Assembly: GCA_004154925.1 (NCBI GenBank)
Contig: QJNS01000030.1
Location: 186,001 to 250,000, forward strand
Direction: 5' to 3'
DNA length: 64,000 bases
Source: Monosporascus cannonballus
Lineage: Eukaryota; Ascomycota; Sordariomycetes; Xylariales
In this document: positions 24,503 through 35,299 of the stretch, piece after piece
Numbering within the stretch: position 1 is the first letter of the stretch
How the letters are laid out: the number at the start of each line of letters is the position of its first letter
The notes under the pieces: generated by a model
Told to the model about the DNA's origin: nothing
The model's input: only the letters and a program-made list of their open reading frames with translations
Databases searched by the model: none
Translations under genes and position numbers: made by a program

Positions 24503-25041
24503 GGTTAATGATACCAGGTCGCGCCGATCTTAGATCCCGAAGTGCGAAGTTAAAGATCAACATTAAAACCACTGCGTCGTAATATTCTCCACCTAACTGA
24601 CCTGCCCTGATTAACCTCGCCTAACTGACCTTGTTGTCGATACCCTTACCCCTGACTGGGGAAAGCCCCACGCTCGTAACGTATAACGGCTTACGAGGCC
24701 TGCGTTAGCAGGCCGAGCCAGCCGGCATGCGTAAAGAAAGGGTGGTCGTTAATCTGGACCGTCAACTTGGAATTTGCGCTTCAAAACGAGGGCAATATTG
24801 TGCTTACGGCAGCGCGCGGTAGCCTCACGTTTAACCTGGGATTCAGAGTTGATATTATTTCGTTTAGGATTCTCAATTGTTCCTGGCATTATTTGCCCCA
24901 CTTTGATTGGCTCCGTGTTTTGGGAAAGAAAGCCTATAAAATAGTGAAACCGGAAGGTCCGCTAATTCATAGCCACCATCCGGCACATCCGAAACACTAT
25001 GCGAAGCCTTAGAAGATCCACAAAGATCGAAGTGCTCTGGA
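24503..25041. other. GC-balanced intergenic sequence upstream of the secreted-protein gene
   Basis: No RIP signature. It contains a perfect hairpin GGCCTGC-GTTA-GCAGGCC (24697-24714) and a TATAAAAT sequence (24935-24942). A plus-strand frame is open from 24680 to 25012 but has no ATG and is not recognised. This stretch is best read as promoter and upstream sequence. Confidence 0.4.
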
Positions 25042-25048
25042 TATATAA
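25042..25048 (+). promoter_or_regulatory. TATA-box candidate for the secreted-protein gene
   Basis: TATATAA, about 138 bp upstream of the ATG at 25186, followed by pyrimidine-rich sequence suitable for transcription start. The position is typical of a fungal core promoter. It is inferred from sequence only. Confidence 0.45.
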
Positions 25049-25185
25049 GAGTAGGTTATCGTCAGCATACAGACTTCTTGGAATTCACCAGTCTACAGCC
25101 TTCTCTTACACTAGCAGTTGAGGAATAAACGCACGTCTGCCCATTTATCTAAAAAGCAATTGAGATCCAACCTCCGAACGCCATC

Positions 25186-25608
25186 ATGCAATTCGCTCAG
25201 TTCATCATCACTTTCCTTCCCGTACTGGCCGCGGCACAGTCATTTGCCGACTCCCCGAGCTCGAACGACCTCTGCCTTGAAAGTAGTCGCCAAACCTGCC
25301 CTCCGAGCACTGATGGTGTCCAGCGATGCCTTACTCTGTAAGGAGTTCTACCTACCAGGTTTTGCCTGAGCGAAAGTATTAATGTATATCTTCTAGGAAT
25401 AACGCTGATCTTTGTGTGATCGACTGCCAAGCTCAGTCTGCATGCCGAGATGCTTGCGTGAAGAAGGGCTTTATCAACGGATTCTGCACCACCGGGTACG
25501 TTTATAATATTGATTTTTTCTTCTTGGTGTTTGCGGTATGGCTAACTGGGAAATTCTAGTGACAACCCGTGCATCTGCTCTAATGTCGATGGTGGTAGCA
25601 GTGTTTAA
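25186..25608 (+). CDS. Small secreted cysteine-rich protein, CS-alpha-beta-like; effector candidate (3 exons)
   Basis: Predicted exons are 25186-25337, 25397-25495 and 25560-25608, giving 300 nt and 99 residues. Intron 1 (25338-25396, 59 bp) is GTAAGG...TTCTAG. Intron 2 (25496-25559, 64 bp) is GTACGT...TTCTAG with a consensus CTAAC branch point at about 25542. Without splicing the frame stops at once at TAA in the first donor. Residues 1-18 or so ([19 protein letters not shown]) are a classic signal peptide. The mature part has ten cysteines: 30, 38, 48, 57, 61, 67, 71, 81, 88 and 90. The last six fit C61...C67-x3-C71...G79-F-C81...C88-I-C90, the CxxxC/GxC/CxC core of the CS-alpha-beta fold (defensins and relatives). 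By structure it is probably exported and disulfide-bonded. Base composition is ordinary and no RIP stop is present, while retroelements lie 0.7 kb upstream and 1.4 kb downstream. Small size, secretion, Cys content and location suggest a host-interaction effector, but an antimicrobial defensin-like protein is equally possible. The family is not identified. Confidence 0.75.
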
Positions 25609-26140
25609 GCCAAGGTATATCACATGGGGATATATAGAAGACATAGAGCCATTATATGCCAAGCGTATGTGGTTTGTATTTCGATATGTTCCTCTAGGGT
25701 GTTAATTGGCATAGCTAATTAAGGGCCGGTGGCGTGGCAAGTATCTAAAATAGAAAAAAAAAACGAAGGCTATAGCTTTCAACTATTATTAGCTCCATGT
25801 GTGGTGACTGTCAGCCTAAAAGCTCCATACATATAACCATAATCACTAAAGGCCCTTTAGGGCGCCTGACTAGAGGCATTTGATGCATATGAGATGCATG
25901 ACTTTGAGCCTTTGAGCTTCATGGAGTGTGATGGTTATTTAGGTTTTCCAGCTCTCCACCCCATAGTCTTTAGATAGCCAGGACACCTTTCTTTCGCAGT
26001 TACGTCGGTTTCTTCCAAAGCCGCATTCGCGAAGCGAGCCTCTCGGATATTAATCCTAACTACAGTTCTCTTCATCTCAAAAACTAGCCCTTTTTTTATC
26101 CCTAATTTGGGAAACAGAAAGCAAATATTATTTCCTGTAT
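25609..26140. other. GC-balanced sequence downstream of the secreted-protein gene
   Basis: Non-RIPped. It includes a near-palindrome CTAAAGG-C-CCTTTAG at about 25845-25860. Around it, an imperfect inverted pair (AACCATAATCACT at about 25835, and the complement of a related string at about 25935) could mark a small MITE. No gene is recognised. Confidence 0.3.
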
Positions 26141-26344
26141 CTAGAAAAGCTTTGGGGAATCCGACAGCCGCTTAGGGTCAACAGGCTTCCATTTATCAGT
26201 AATGACCTGACTAACATCGGCCTCAGTGCAAACCTGGAGGTCGGAGAGACAAGGACTCAAGCAAAGGGGAATGGTCACTCGCGGGGTACAGTGACACCAG
26301 TCGCACTGCCTAGGGGTTAAAGGGGGATGAAATTGTGTCAAGGA
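26141..26344 (-). CDS. Possible terminal exon of a Cys-rich gene (uncertain)
   Basis: On the minus strand a frame of 67 codons ends TAG at 26141 and holds six cysteines (C-x2-C-x-C-x8-C-x3-C-x6-C), then a polar tail (TEADVSQVITDKWKP). It is preceded by a good 3' splice site: CTGAC branch (26366-26362) and a pyrimidine-rich tract ending CTTCTTAG at 26345. No ATG lies inside. Upstream on the same strand is a hydrophobic string (ILLLFSLLALSQA) that looks like a signal peptide but is in another frame and lacks a start or donor that would join them. It is either a partly decayed small secreted protein gene or a chance open frame; I cannot decide. Confidence 0.25.
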   Translation of the reverse strand, partial: SLTQFHPPLTPRQCDWCHCTPRVTIPLCLSPCLSDLQVCTEADVSQVITDKWKPVDPKRLSDSPKLF

Positions 26345-26760
26345 CTAAGAAGGGAGGCTGGGTCAGCTTGTGATAATGCCAGCAATGAAAATAGCAAAAG
26401 GATGACAGAAAAACAAAGGTCTCTCCTTTGATATTAAGTGTCGCGGCCAAAGGCCTTGTACCAGGAGAAACACCGATGTCGATGCAGCTAGGAAAACTTA
26501 AGAGATATAAAATAACTGTTAAGCATCAAAATGTAAGACTTCCATAAATAATAATAAGGTTACCCGGGACGTTTTAGTATAGGAAACTTTGCCGGGTAGA
26601 CTTAATGCTTCTGTAAAGTAAACTCTTTTTGAAATGCAGCAGGAATATAGGTGTATATTAGAATTCGGCTATCAGGCTTGACGATCTCAAATCCATGGGC
26701 TGTCACGTGCCAATGTCGAACCTTCTAGATAGGGGCTAAACAGGGGTTGTAGGCGTATAT
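26345..26760. other. GC-balanced island sequence without a recognised gene
   Basis: Mixed composition with normal CpA content, and no convincing ORF on either strand. TATATATAG at about 26756 precedes the GGGTGACCC-repeat segment. Confidence 0.3.
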
Positions 26761-26778
26761 ATAGATAGGGTGAGGGAA

Positions 26779-26960
26779 TGGGTATCCGTGGGTGACCCAC
26801 AAATACCCACGCTAAATTTGGGTGACCCGTGGGAACCCATGTAAAAAAAAATACCCACGGGTTACCCATAGAAGTTTTGGTTTTTTTTGAAAACTTCTAT
26901 AGGTGACCCTTGGATATTTTCAAATATTTTAAAATACCTACGGGTTACCCATAGGTGAAA
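26779..26960. repeat. GGGTGACCC/ACCCACGGG-type foldback repeat, MITE-like
   Basis: Repeated, mutually inverted short words (GGGTGACCC, TACCCACGGG, GGGTTACCCATAG) surround a perfect 11-bp hairpin ATAGAAGTTTT / AAAACTTCTAT (26868-26878 and 26890-26900), with imperfect complementarity extending about 10 bp further. It would fold strongly. No target duplication was identified. Confidence 0.5.
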
Positions 26961-26987
26961 AAGTAATCTGAAATAATCGTATATAAG

Positions 26988-27422
26988 TGTAACGGCTTGA
27001 GGTTTAACCAACTATTAAACCTTAGTCGTACGGGTTTATGTTAACAGAAGTATCGTGGGATTTTGTAGTAATAAAATAACTTAATTACATTTCTTAATAC
27101 CAACAGCGCAAAAGCGTATTGTAAACGATTGGTATTAATAAGTGTTACAAGCTGGTATTATCTAAATTATGGAAATAATAAGCATATATATTCTTTATGG
27201 ATCCCGTTAAATCCCTTGGATTATTTCTAATCTATATTTGATAATTACATAGATCCCGTTAAATCCTTTGGATTATTCCGGATCCATATTGGATAATTGT
27301 ATGGATTCCGTTAGATCCTTTGGATTATTCCGGATCTATGTTACGTAATTCCGACCTACTTGGGTCCTGCTTGGGTTATTACGTGACTGTTTCCGAGACC
27401 TTTTTTTGGTTAGGTCATAATA
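26988..27422 (-). repeat. 3' LTR of element E, with a three-unit U3 tandem repeat
   Basis: 435 bp, plus-strand TGTAACGGCTTGAGG to GGTCATAATA. Three units of about 56 bp (about 27199-27345) carry GGATCCATA..GGATAATTG and CCGTTAGATCCTTTGGATTATTCC-like text. Confidence 0.9.
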
Positions 27423-27490
27423 CGATTTCCCTTTTTCCCAAATCTTATTTTTAAGATTTTTTCTGGTAAATTTCCTTTTTATTTATAACC

Positions 27491-28103
27491 ATGTCTGGCC
27501 GAGTTTTTAAAAATCGCAAACGTATTAACCAGAAAAAAAAGCGTAAAGCCTTAATTTTTTTTATTTTTACCTTTGGTTTTGAAATTATGCCTTATATATT
27601 TTATTTTCGTGCTGGCAACTTTTGTACCGTATCGGATAATATAACGCGTTACTAATAATGCATTTTGAAAAAACGTTATTGTGATAATTCCGGTATCTCT
27701 TTTTTTCCTTAAATAATATTAATAAAGAAATAAAACGTTTGCGGTTAGAAAAACTTTCCGCCCGGTAATATTTTCGCGATATTCGTTAAAAGTTATTAAT
27801 TATATCCCGTCGCTTAGATAAGGTATTATTTGGTTAAAGCGCTTTCGTATTTAATAGGATTTGTTTCGTAAAAAAGGTATAAAAATAATTAACCGTGGTT
27901 TTTAATCCCTGGATAAATTGGAAAAACAGAAAAAAGTTAATCGTTTAAAAGCAGACCGCGAACGTTTAAAAAGTAAATTTCGTATTACGTTTTTCGAATA
28001 ATTTTATTTTGTCGATCTTATCGTAAACGTAAATTAGATTATAATTATTTTTGGTATTTCCGTTGTTATTAGTAAAAATCTTTTAATAAATATTAGGCGC
28101 TAA
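27491..28103 (+). pseudogene. Antisense Zn2Cys6-type ORF of element E (stops and one frameshift)
   Basis: Opposite in strand to gag-pol of E. The ATG at 27491 opens MSGRVFKNRKRINQKKKRK, then MPYIFYFRAGNFC. The following residues give Y-x2-Y-x6-C-x8-Y-x2-C-x6-C-D, that is C-x2-C-x6-C-x8-C-x2-C-x6-C with Cys-to-Tyr RIP changes. A one-base frameshift lies after GISFFP. The other frame then continues with NKEIKRLRLEKLSAR.YFRDIR and further basic/leucine-rich sequence. The end ISVVISKNLLINIRR and stop at 28101-28103 matches the C-termini of the C, F and G copies. The total of 613 bases (not a multiple of three) agrees with one indel. The protein cannot be made now; the conserved architecture shows the gene was part of the ancestral element. 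Confidence 0.7.
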
Positions 28104-28109
28104 TAAGGT

Positions 28110-31100
28110 TTTTGGCGGATTTCTAAGTGTTTTCGGAATCCGGGTACTTTTTTTATTTAATTAGGTATTAAGTAAATCCGTTTTGTTTTCGTATGGCGAA
28201 AACGTGTTTTTATTTCGTATATTTATTCGTTTTTTATTTACATATTATTTTGTATCGTATATATTTTAAATATTTCAATTATTAATTCGAATAAGAAAAT
28301 ATAAGAACTTAGATATAATTTAATATTTGGTGGAAATTTTAATTAATCATTATTTTCTAAGATTGTTTTAGTAATTTTGTATTAACTGATATGTTTAAAA
28401 TTAGGTTTTTTGTTAGATCCTTTCGTTTAAATATTTTTAGTAATAAGAAAAACCATTTTCCCCTATTCGACAATTAATTTTTTTAATTCTTTTTAGTTAT
28501 AATATTTATTTATTTAATTTCGTACCAATTCTAGTTTTGTTTTTATTTTTTGTTATAATTATGGTAATTATTTTAATATAAAAATTATTTTAACCTTAAT
28601 TAAACCGTTATTACGTATTTTTCTATAAATTTCTGAAGTAAAACAAAAATTCCGATATATTAAAGTTATTTTGATATTGTTTCGTAATTTATATTTTAAG
28701 TTAATGTTACGATTAGTAATTTTGTAATTTAATTATTTTGTTAATAATTAATATAATATCGTAAATAAGCTTTTAAAATTTAATTTATTCGTTTTATTTA
28801 TTTATTAGTTTAAGGTTTAAATACGTTAAATATTTTGTAATTTAAGCCGATTTATATTATTAAGTTTTACCAAAATTTAAATATAAATATCGATCTTTTT
28901 TTAAAATAATTTCTATAGATAATGCGTATATATTAAAAATATTTTTACAAAAATGTATGTTATTGGTTTAGTGTTTATATTTTCGTAATGTAGTAAAAAA
29001 TCGGAAAGTTTTGTAAATTAATCGATTATTGCGAAAATACTATCGTAATATATTTCCGTAACTGGATTTTTTAATATAGGAAATTGAAAAATAAAATCGA
29101 ATGTAATTAAATATTATTGTCGTTTTACGATTAATAATGGCCATAATTTTCCGTATGGCTTATGTCGTCGAGTTATTATTTTGGCGCAAATATCGCATTA
29201 TCGTATGAATTTCTATATCGTTAATTTTATTTTACGCAAGGAATATATGCGTTAATACCGTTTTAAAGTTTTGTGGATTTTTGAATGTCCATATAATTAA
29301 TATTCGTATATTTCTCTGGAATTTATATTTTGTTTATTTTTTGATTTTTTAGGAAACTGTCGGTATACTGCTAAATCCTTTAATGTATATCGAAAGATAT
29401 TACTCGAATTGTCGTAATTTATCGTAAAAGTAAATATCTTTTTATAATAGTATCGAAAATTATATAACTAATTTTAATTAATTCTTTTTCGAGGTTTGGT
29501 TATCTATTTAAAATATTTGCTTTTTTATTTTTTAAGCCTTTCTTATAAATAATAACGATGTTAAATTTCGCCAATATTTTCGCATATTTTAATTATTATT
29601 CTGTAAATTCTTTGGTTATAGTTAATCGGGTAAAGTTTTAATAATTTATATAAATCTTAGTATAATACAAATTTTCTTTTAAAAAAACACTTAAATTCTT
29701 AAAATGCCATAGTAATAGCTATAAATCTTTTATTTGGAATATTATAATTAAACTCGGTTTTTTTTAATTTATACGAAAAAATATAATAAGGCAGAATTTA
29801 CCTTAATTATTTCGTTATTTGATTATTACGTTTAACGTATAATTCGAAATATTAATTTTTAATTGAACAAGGCGGTTAAAGTCGTACATAATTAATATTA
29901 ACTTGTTAATAATTGTATTGTTGATATCCCAAAATGTTTTTTTCCGTATTTGGCGTCTATTTAAAATTTTGTTTCGTAAGGTTCGTTAAGAATATAATTG
30001 TCTTATTAAAACTTTTAATAAATTTCTTGTAATAATTGGCAAATTAAAAAAATGCTTATACCTTTTTAATTATCGTTAATATTTATTATTTTATATTTAT
30101 AATTATTGTCTTAAAGTATATCTTAATATATCTTAGGGTAATAATATGTTCTAGATATTTTAATTTCTTTTGTACAATTAATTTTCTTTTGCATTAATTA
30201 ATAACATTATATTTTATAGAACTTAAAGAATCCTATACACATATTTTACATATGTTCTTTCCGTTTTTAAAAAAATAAGAATATTATTAAGATAGTAAAT
30301 AACGAAAATATCGAGGTATTTTCGTAACATATAGTTCATTATTTATTAAAAGGTTATTGGTACGTTCATAAGTTTTATTGGTATAATTAAATATTTAAAT
30401 CGTCCGTATTTTGTTTTAAAGGTTATTTTTTATTCGTATATTTTTTAATTTTGATAAGGTTATATTTATTTTTAAGATCGAATATTATGAATTATTTGGT
30501 TCCGTAAAATCAATTTTTTATTTCCGTAATTAAAAGTAATAATATTCGATTTTTAATAATAATATTATTTAGTTATCAATAATTAATTATAAGTCGTACT
30601 TCTTCATTTTTTTAAATACGAAAAATATGGGATATTTTGCTGGTAATTTCGAAAATTCAATCCATCTTTTTTATAACCGATTTTTCAGGTAGTTTTTGAA
30701 AATACGTAATTCATTTCCGTTAAAGTTATATATAAAGTAAAATTTCGTCAAAAATCCTTTTTTAAAAATTATTTTATAATTTTGTTCGTTATATTTTGGA
30801 AATTTCGTATCGAGCCTCCTTTTGAAAAACTATTTATATTTATAGGATTATAATAATATATTAATTAAATCCTGTGATTTTTAACGTTATAATTTTTAAT
30901 TTTCCCAATCGTTACTTAATTACTTTAATTTCACTTTAATAATGATAATAATATATCGTATTTTTCTTTAATACCCATTTTTTTATGTTTTATCTTTTTA
31001 GGTACTAAGGTTTTTGTCGTATCTTTATGTTTATATTCGTCGCCATTACCGATCGAATATTACGATTTTAATTTTTTTTATTTATTAATAAAAAATAAAG

Positions 31101-33377
31101 CGAATTTTATTTAGCCAGTTTTTCCGTTAATTAAAGTTTCGTTTTAACGTATTTATAATAATCCTAAGATTATATCGTAATTTTTAAATAAAATAATATC
31201 AAAATTGTTTATTAAATATCGTCCTTAAATAAAAATCTCGAAATAAATAATTTTGTAAATAATATTTGCGTTATCGAAAGCAAATTTTTAATTTTTAGTA
31301 TTTGTTATTACATAAGGTTTTAACTTTTATTTCCATAATAATTTAAAGTTATTAATTATATTAAATATAATATAGTTCCCTCCCAAAAATCCGTAATTTA
31401 TTATTATAATTTATTAATACGTTCCGATGTATATTTCCAAAGTAATAAAATTATTAACATTTTTTATTATAGTATTTAAAACTTTTTGTAAAAATTTCTT
31501 TTAATTTCTTTAGGTTTCGTTATTTTGCAACCTTTTTATATGTAATTTTTGTTTTAACTTTTATTGAAATTTGTTAAATTTTATTTATATTTCTTCGTTT
31601 AATACGTTAAGTAATTATATATATCCTTATTGCCGGCATATTATTTCTTTAAATTATATTAATTATTTTTGATTTTTTTATTATTCCTTTCCTGATTAAA
31701 TAAATTATTTTTTTATATTTACGATTATATTTTATTGTACATGATTTTAACTGTCGTTTTGAAGACTTTCTGTAAATTAACGTATTTTTTCCTTAATAAT
31801 ATTTTTTCGTAAAGATTTATAATAAATATTAATTAAAAATAATAATCTGTAATAACTTTTTAATAATGCTTTTTTACCGTACATTAAATTAATTCTTTTT
31901 CCTTTTAGCTGTTCCATTATTTAGAATAATAAAAAGGGTTTTTTTGAGGATATTATTTTCCTTTAAATTTGCTTTTTGTTTTGGTCAATTATTAAACATC
32001 TTTTAAGATTATAATTTAAAAATGTTAATATTATTATTTATCATCTTTATTACTTTTGGTATATTTTAAAATGTTGAATTTTTTATAATATGTACGGGTG
32101 ATTTGTTCGTAAATATATTGTTTTTATTTTTCGTAATCGGGATATTTTCGTCGTCGACAATATATGGCATATATTCTGCCATATCGGTCAAAAGTTCCGG
32201 AATAAACATTTTTTATTTAGTTCTGATATTTGCGTAATTATCTTTATAATACTTCTTACTATATTTACCATATTAATTAAACCAGTTTTCTGGTTTTTGA
32301 CATTCCGTGTCGAAATTTTTATTATAATGGTCCTTATTAAACCTTTTACCATAAACCTAATATATATTTGGTTTAAATTATTTTAATAATTTTATTATCG
32401 TTTCCTTATTATTCCTAATTTACCTTTCCGATATAGGGGTCCAATTATTTTATTATGGCCTTTTAAGCTCTTTATATTTATAAGCTTTATATCCTATTTT
32501 GCTATAATTTAAGCATTTAATTTAGCTTTAATTTTGTTTATAGGTATTACCGAATTCCATAAGTCCTAGCGCCATTCCGTAAGAAATAAAAAATGCGTTT
32601 CTTTTGTTCCCTTGGTTAAACTTATTATATCCCGATCGTAAAATATATTATCTTTTTTTTTTATCATTTTTCAAACTGTTGATTGTTATTCTTAATGATT
32701 TTTATAATATACCGATTTAGGGCAACTAATTATTTAACCTCAATAATCTTATTTTTAAAGGTATTTTTTAATATTTTGTAAAATATATTAACAAGGGCAT
32801 TAGCCTTATTATCTTTTTATCTGGCCTAAGCCGTAAGGCTTTTAAAGGTCACGGCGTATTTAAACGCAGGTTTTTCTTATTGGAATTATAAAATTTATTA
32901 GGTTATAAATCGTTTTTTATTGGGATTACCGAAATTATTACGTATTTTATTTTGGAAATTAATATAAAGTAAAAAATATTTATTAATAAAACTCTTTTTA
33001 TTGGATTTTTTTATTTTTAAAAAACTTCTTATAATAGGGTCAAATTAATTAGCCGTATATTGCGTTAAACATATTCCTATTATTAGAACTTTATCCCCCG
33101 GATTGTTAAAGTCTAAAAAACGAAAGTAAACCTCTGTTTAAGTTAAAAAGGTTTACGGATTACCTTTTCCGTTATAAAGCTTTAATTTCCTTAGTTTTAT
33201 ACGGGTAAAAAAGGCTTAGACAAGTGGCATAACCCTAATTTATCGGATTTCTTTCTCTAATTCCCGAAATCAAGCCTGAAGCTATTAAATAAAGGTTTCC
33301 TAAGCGCTGGTCGATATTTTGACAATATTAAATATTGCTCAGACTTTGACGGTATTATTAAATAAAAATTTATAACG
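28110..33377 (-). pseudogene. RIP-degraded gag-pol of element E
   Basis: Minus-strand Gypsy polyprotein with the 3' end at the left. Integrase and chromodomain remnants are at about 28.1-29.7 kb. The RT core is at 30330-30250 on the minus strand, aligned to the intact RT box of element A, with the same LRKYLDIF-like lead. Protease and gag remnants follow up to the 5' LTR, including the gag-pol stretch near 32.1 kb that parallels 10.9 kb in C. Stops are frequent and the sequence is extremely AT-rich. Confidence 0.75.
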
Positions 33378-33811
33378 TTTAACGGCTTAAGGTTTAACCA
33401 ATTATTAAACCTTAGTCGTACGGGTTTATATTAGCAGGAATATCGTAAGACTCTGTAATAATAAAATAACTTAATTATATTTCTTAATTTTAAAAACATA
33501 GAAGATATTGCAAACGATTAATATTAATAAATGTTACAAGCTGGTACTATTTAAATTATGGAAATAATAAACGTATATATCTTTTATAAATCCCATTAAA
33601 TCCCTTAAATTATTTCGGATCCATATTAGATAATTGTATGGATCTCGTTAGATCCTTTGGAATATTCCGGATCCATATTGGATAATTACATGGATCCTTT
33701 TGGATCTCTTGGATTACTCCGGATCTATGATATGTGATTCCGACCCATTTGGGTCCTGTTTTGGTCACCAAGTGACCGTTCCCGAGACCCTCCCTTGGCT
33801 AGGTCATAACA
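33378..33811 (-). repeat. 5' LTR of element E
   Basis: 434 bp, plus-strand TTTAACGGCTTAAGG to GGTCATAACA, with the same three tandem units (about 33590-33730). It is followed by the ATAAG duplication. Confidence 0.9.
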
Positions 33812-33816
33812 ATAAG

Positions 33817-34268
33817 TAGCAAGCTAAAAGTTTTAGGTATATGGTAAAATACTAAGAAATAATTATATATCATTAGGAACCGAAACTTATTAATAATGTA
33901 AAAGTTTTAAATATCACAAGTAAATTAATGCCATATTCTGCCTGTACCAAGAATATTTAAACCATGTTCTTAATTAAATTATTCAGCCAAACCCTAAGTA
34001 CCGTTATCCCGTTGATCTTCTTTTTCTGGTTACCGCAAATCCATTTTTTAGCCGGTTTAATACCTGGTTTTCGAAAACCAGCTTTTAATAATTATATTTA
34101 AGAGTTTTTTAACGTACTATAATTACTGCAAATTTGCTTAACGAACTTTATATCTTTTTTTACAAAGTAATTGGTTTTTATAAATAATATATAAGTTATT
34201 TTTTATAAAAAATTAAATTATATTATAATTATTTTAGAAAAAATATTTATTTTAAAAAAGCTTAATAA
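33817..34268. other. Partly RIPped unique sequence between elements E and F
   Basis: This is the continuation of the gene-island flank interrupted by E. It keeps more CpA than the elements. It contains a perfect 18-bp palindrome CTGGTTTTCGAAAACCAG (34064-34081). No gene is recognised. Confidence 0.4.
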
Positions 34269-34656
34269 TGTGACGGCTAGGCGGTTTAACCAACTATTAA
34301 ACCTTAATCGTACGGGTTTATGTTAGCAGAACTATCGTGTGAAACTGAGTAATAGATATAGTAATCGTGTTACGTTTCGTAATACGCAAGGTGCCTTAGG
34401 TAACGATGTTATATTGCAAGCTGGACTTATCTAAACTATGGAAATAATGAACGTATATATCTAAATTTGGCTTACTAGCTTGCTATTAGTAAGTTGATAA
34501 TCCGGCTTATTGGATTACCACCAGTAAGTTGGTGATCCGGCTTATTGGATTCCTACCAGTAAGTTATTAATTTATCATGAAACTTGCCCTACCGCGCATT
34601 TGTAATTAGGTTGTAATAGACCGTTTCTGGAAACTGTAGTTCGTTAGGTTATGATA
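34269..34656 (-). repeat. 3' LTR of element F
   Basis: 388 bp, plus-strand TGTGACGGCTAGGCGG to AGGTTATGATA. The U3 carries about three units of a 34-bp tandem repeat with GTAAGTTGGTGATCCGGC (about 34,460-34,565). It is the same U3 type as element H. Confidence 0.88.
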
Positions 34657-34728
34657 TAATCTTCTCCCTTTATAAATTTTGCTTTTAACATTTTCTTTTT
34701 TTTGGTAAGTTTTTTATATTTATTTAAT

Positions 34729-35293
34729 ATGTTTTCCGGTATGTCTAAAGATTGTTTTTGCAAATCCGAATAACGATTTACCTTAATTAATTCAATTAAA
34801 CTTAAAACTTTTAACGCGATACCTTATTTGTTTTATTTTGCTCGGCAGCTAAATTGCCAAATAATAAACCGGGTTTTTCGTTATAAAAAATGTATTCGTT
34901 AAGGTCGTTTATGCAACAGACTAAAAACCCTTGTTTCTATAATTCACCGTTATATCGTAAAATCGAAACAATTAAAAAAGGAAAAATTAACGGCTGAAAA
35001 ATCTTTGTCCGAAATTTTTGCGCGTTTTTTCCGTATATGTCGTTAACGTTAGCATTATTAATCCCAAGGTACGAAATTTATAAATAGTGCCTTTTAGTCC
35101 TTGGACGATTTTAACGACCTTACGTAATTAAAGTCGAAATCCGTAATTAAGGTATAAGTTTTAAATAAGGTGGACGTTATTACTTAAAACACGGTAAATT
35201 AAGGATTTTTTAGATTTTATGAATTAAAATACCATTATTTGGAGTAATTCCGTTGTTGCTAGTAAAAGCTTTTTAATAAGCGTTAAACGTTAA
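34729..35293 (+). pseudogene. Antisense Zn2Cys6-type ORF of element F (stops and indel)
   Basis: Opposite in strand to gag-pol of F, starting near the ATG at 34729. It contains IPYLFYFARQLNC and RYKKCIR, giving Y-x2-Y-x6-C-x8-Y-x2-C-x6-C, the same Zn2Cys6 spacing as in C, E and G. A long Lys/Leu/Glu-rich stretch follows (KSKQLKKEKLTAEKSLSEIF, then ARFFRICR), resembling a coiled-coil segment. The end W-SNSVVASKSFLISVKR, with stop at 35291-35293, corresponds to the C-terminus of the other copies. The 565-base span implies one indel. The Lys/Glu-rich segment is the best preserved of all copies. Confidence 0.7.
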
Positions 35294-35299
35294 TAAGAT

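Larger units (their letters stand above)
26988..33811 (-). mobile_element. Complete Ty3/Gypsy retrotransposon E with target-site duplication
   Basis: A 6824-bp element in minus orientation with LTRs at 26988-27422 and 33378-33811, flanked by perfect ATAAG duplications (26983-26987 and 33812-33816). It has the same internal plan as C: gag-pol, then an opposite-strand gene, then a purine-rich tract (GGGAAAAAGGGAAATCG on the element strand) before the 3' LTR. It inserted into the right flank of the gene island. Confidence 0.92.

Noticed and set aside
24503..24600. Resemblance to 5S rRNA (ATACCA, GATCCCGAAGT, GAAGTTAA)
   Set aside because: Only short words match; the 3' half (GGATGGGTGACC-type box C) and the terminal stem are absent, so it is not callable as 5S or a 5S pseudogene.
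24680..25012. Open frame of 110 codons upstream of the secreted-protein gene
   Set aside because: No in-frame ATG, no recognisable motif, and it contains a TATA-like sequence; it is probably noncoding upstream DNA.
25118..25430. Unspliced open frames on both strands over the secreted-protein gene
   Set aside because: They run in other frames, lack signal peptide or domain features and are explained as shadows of the spliced gene.
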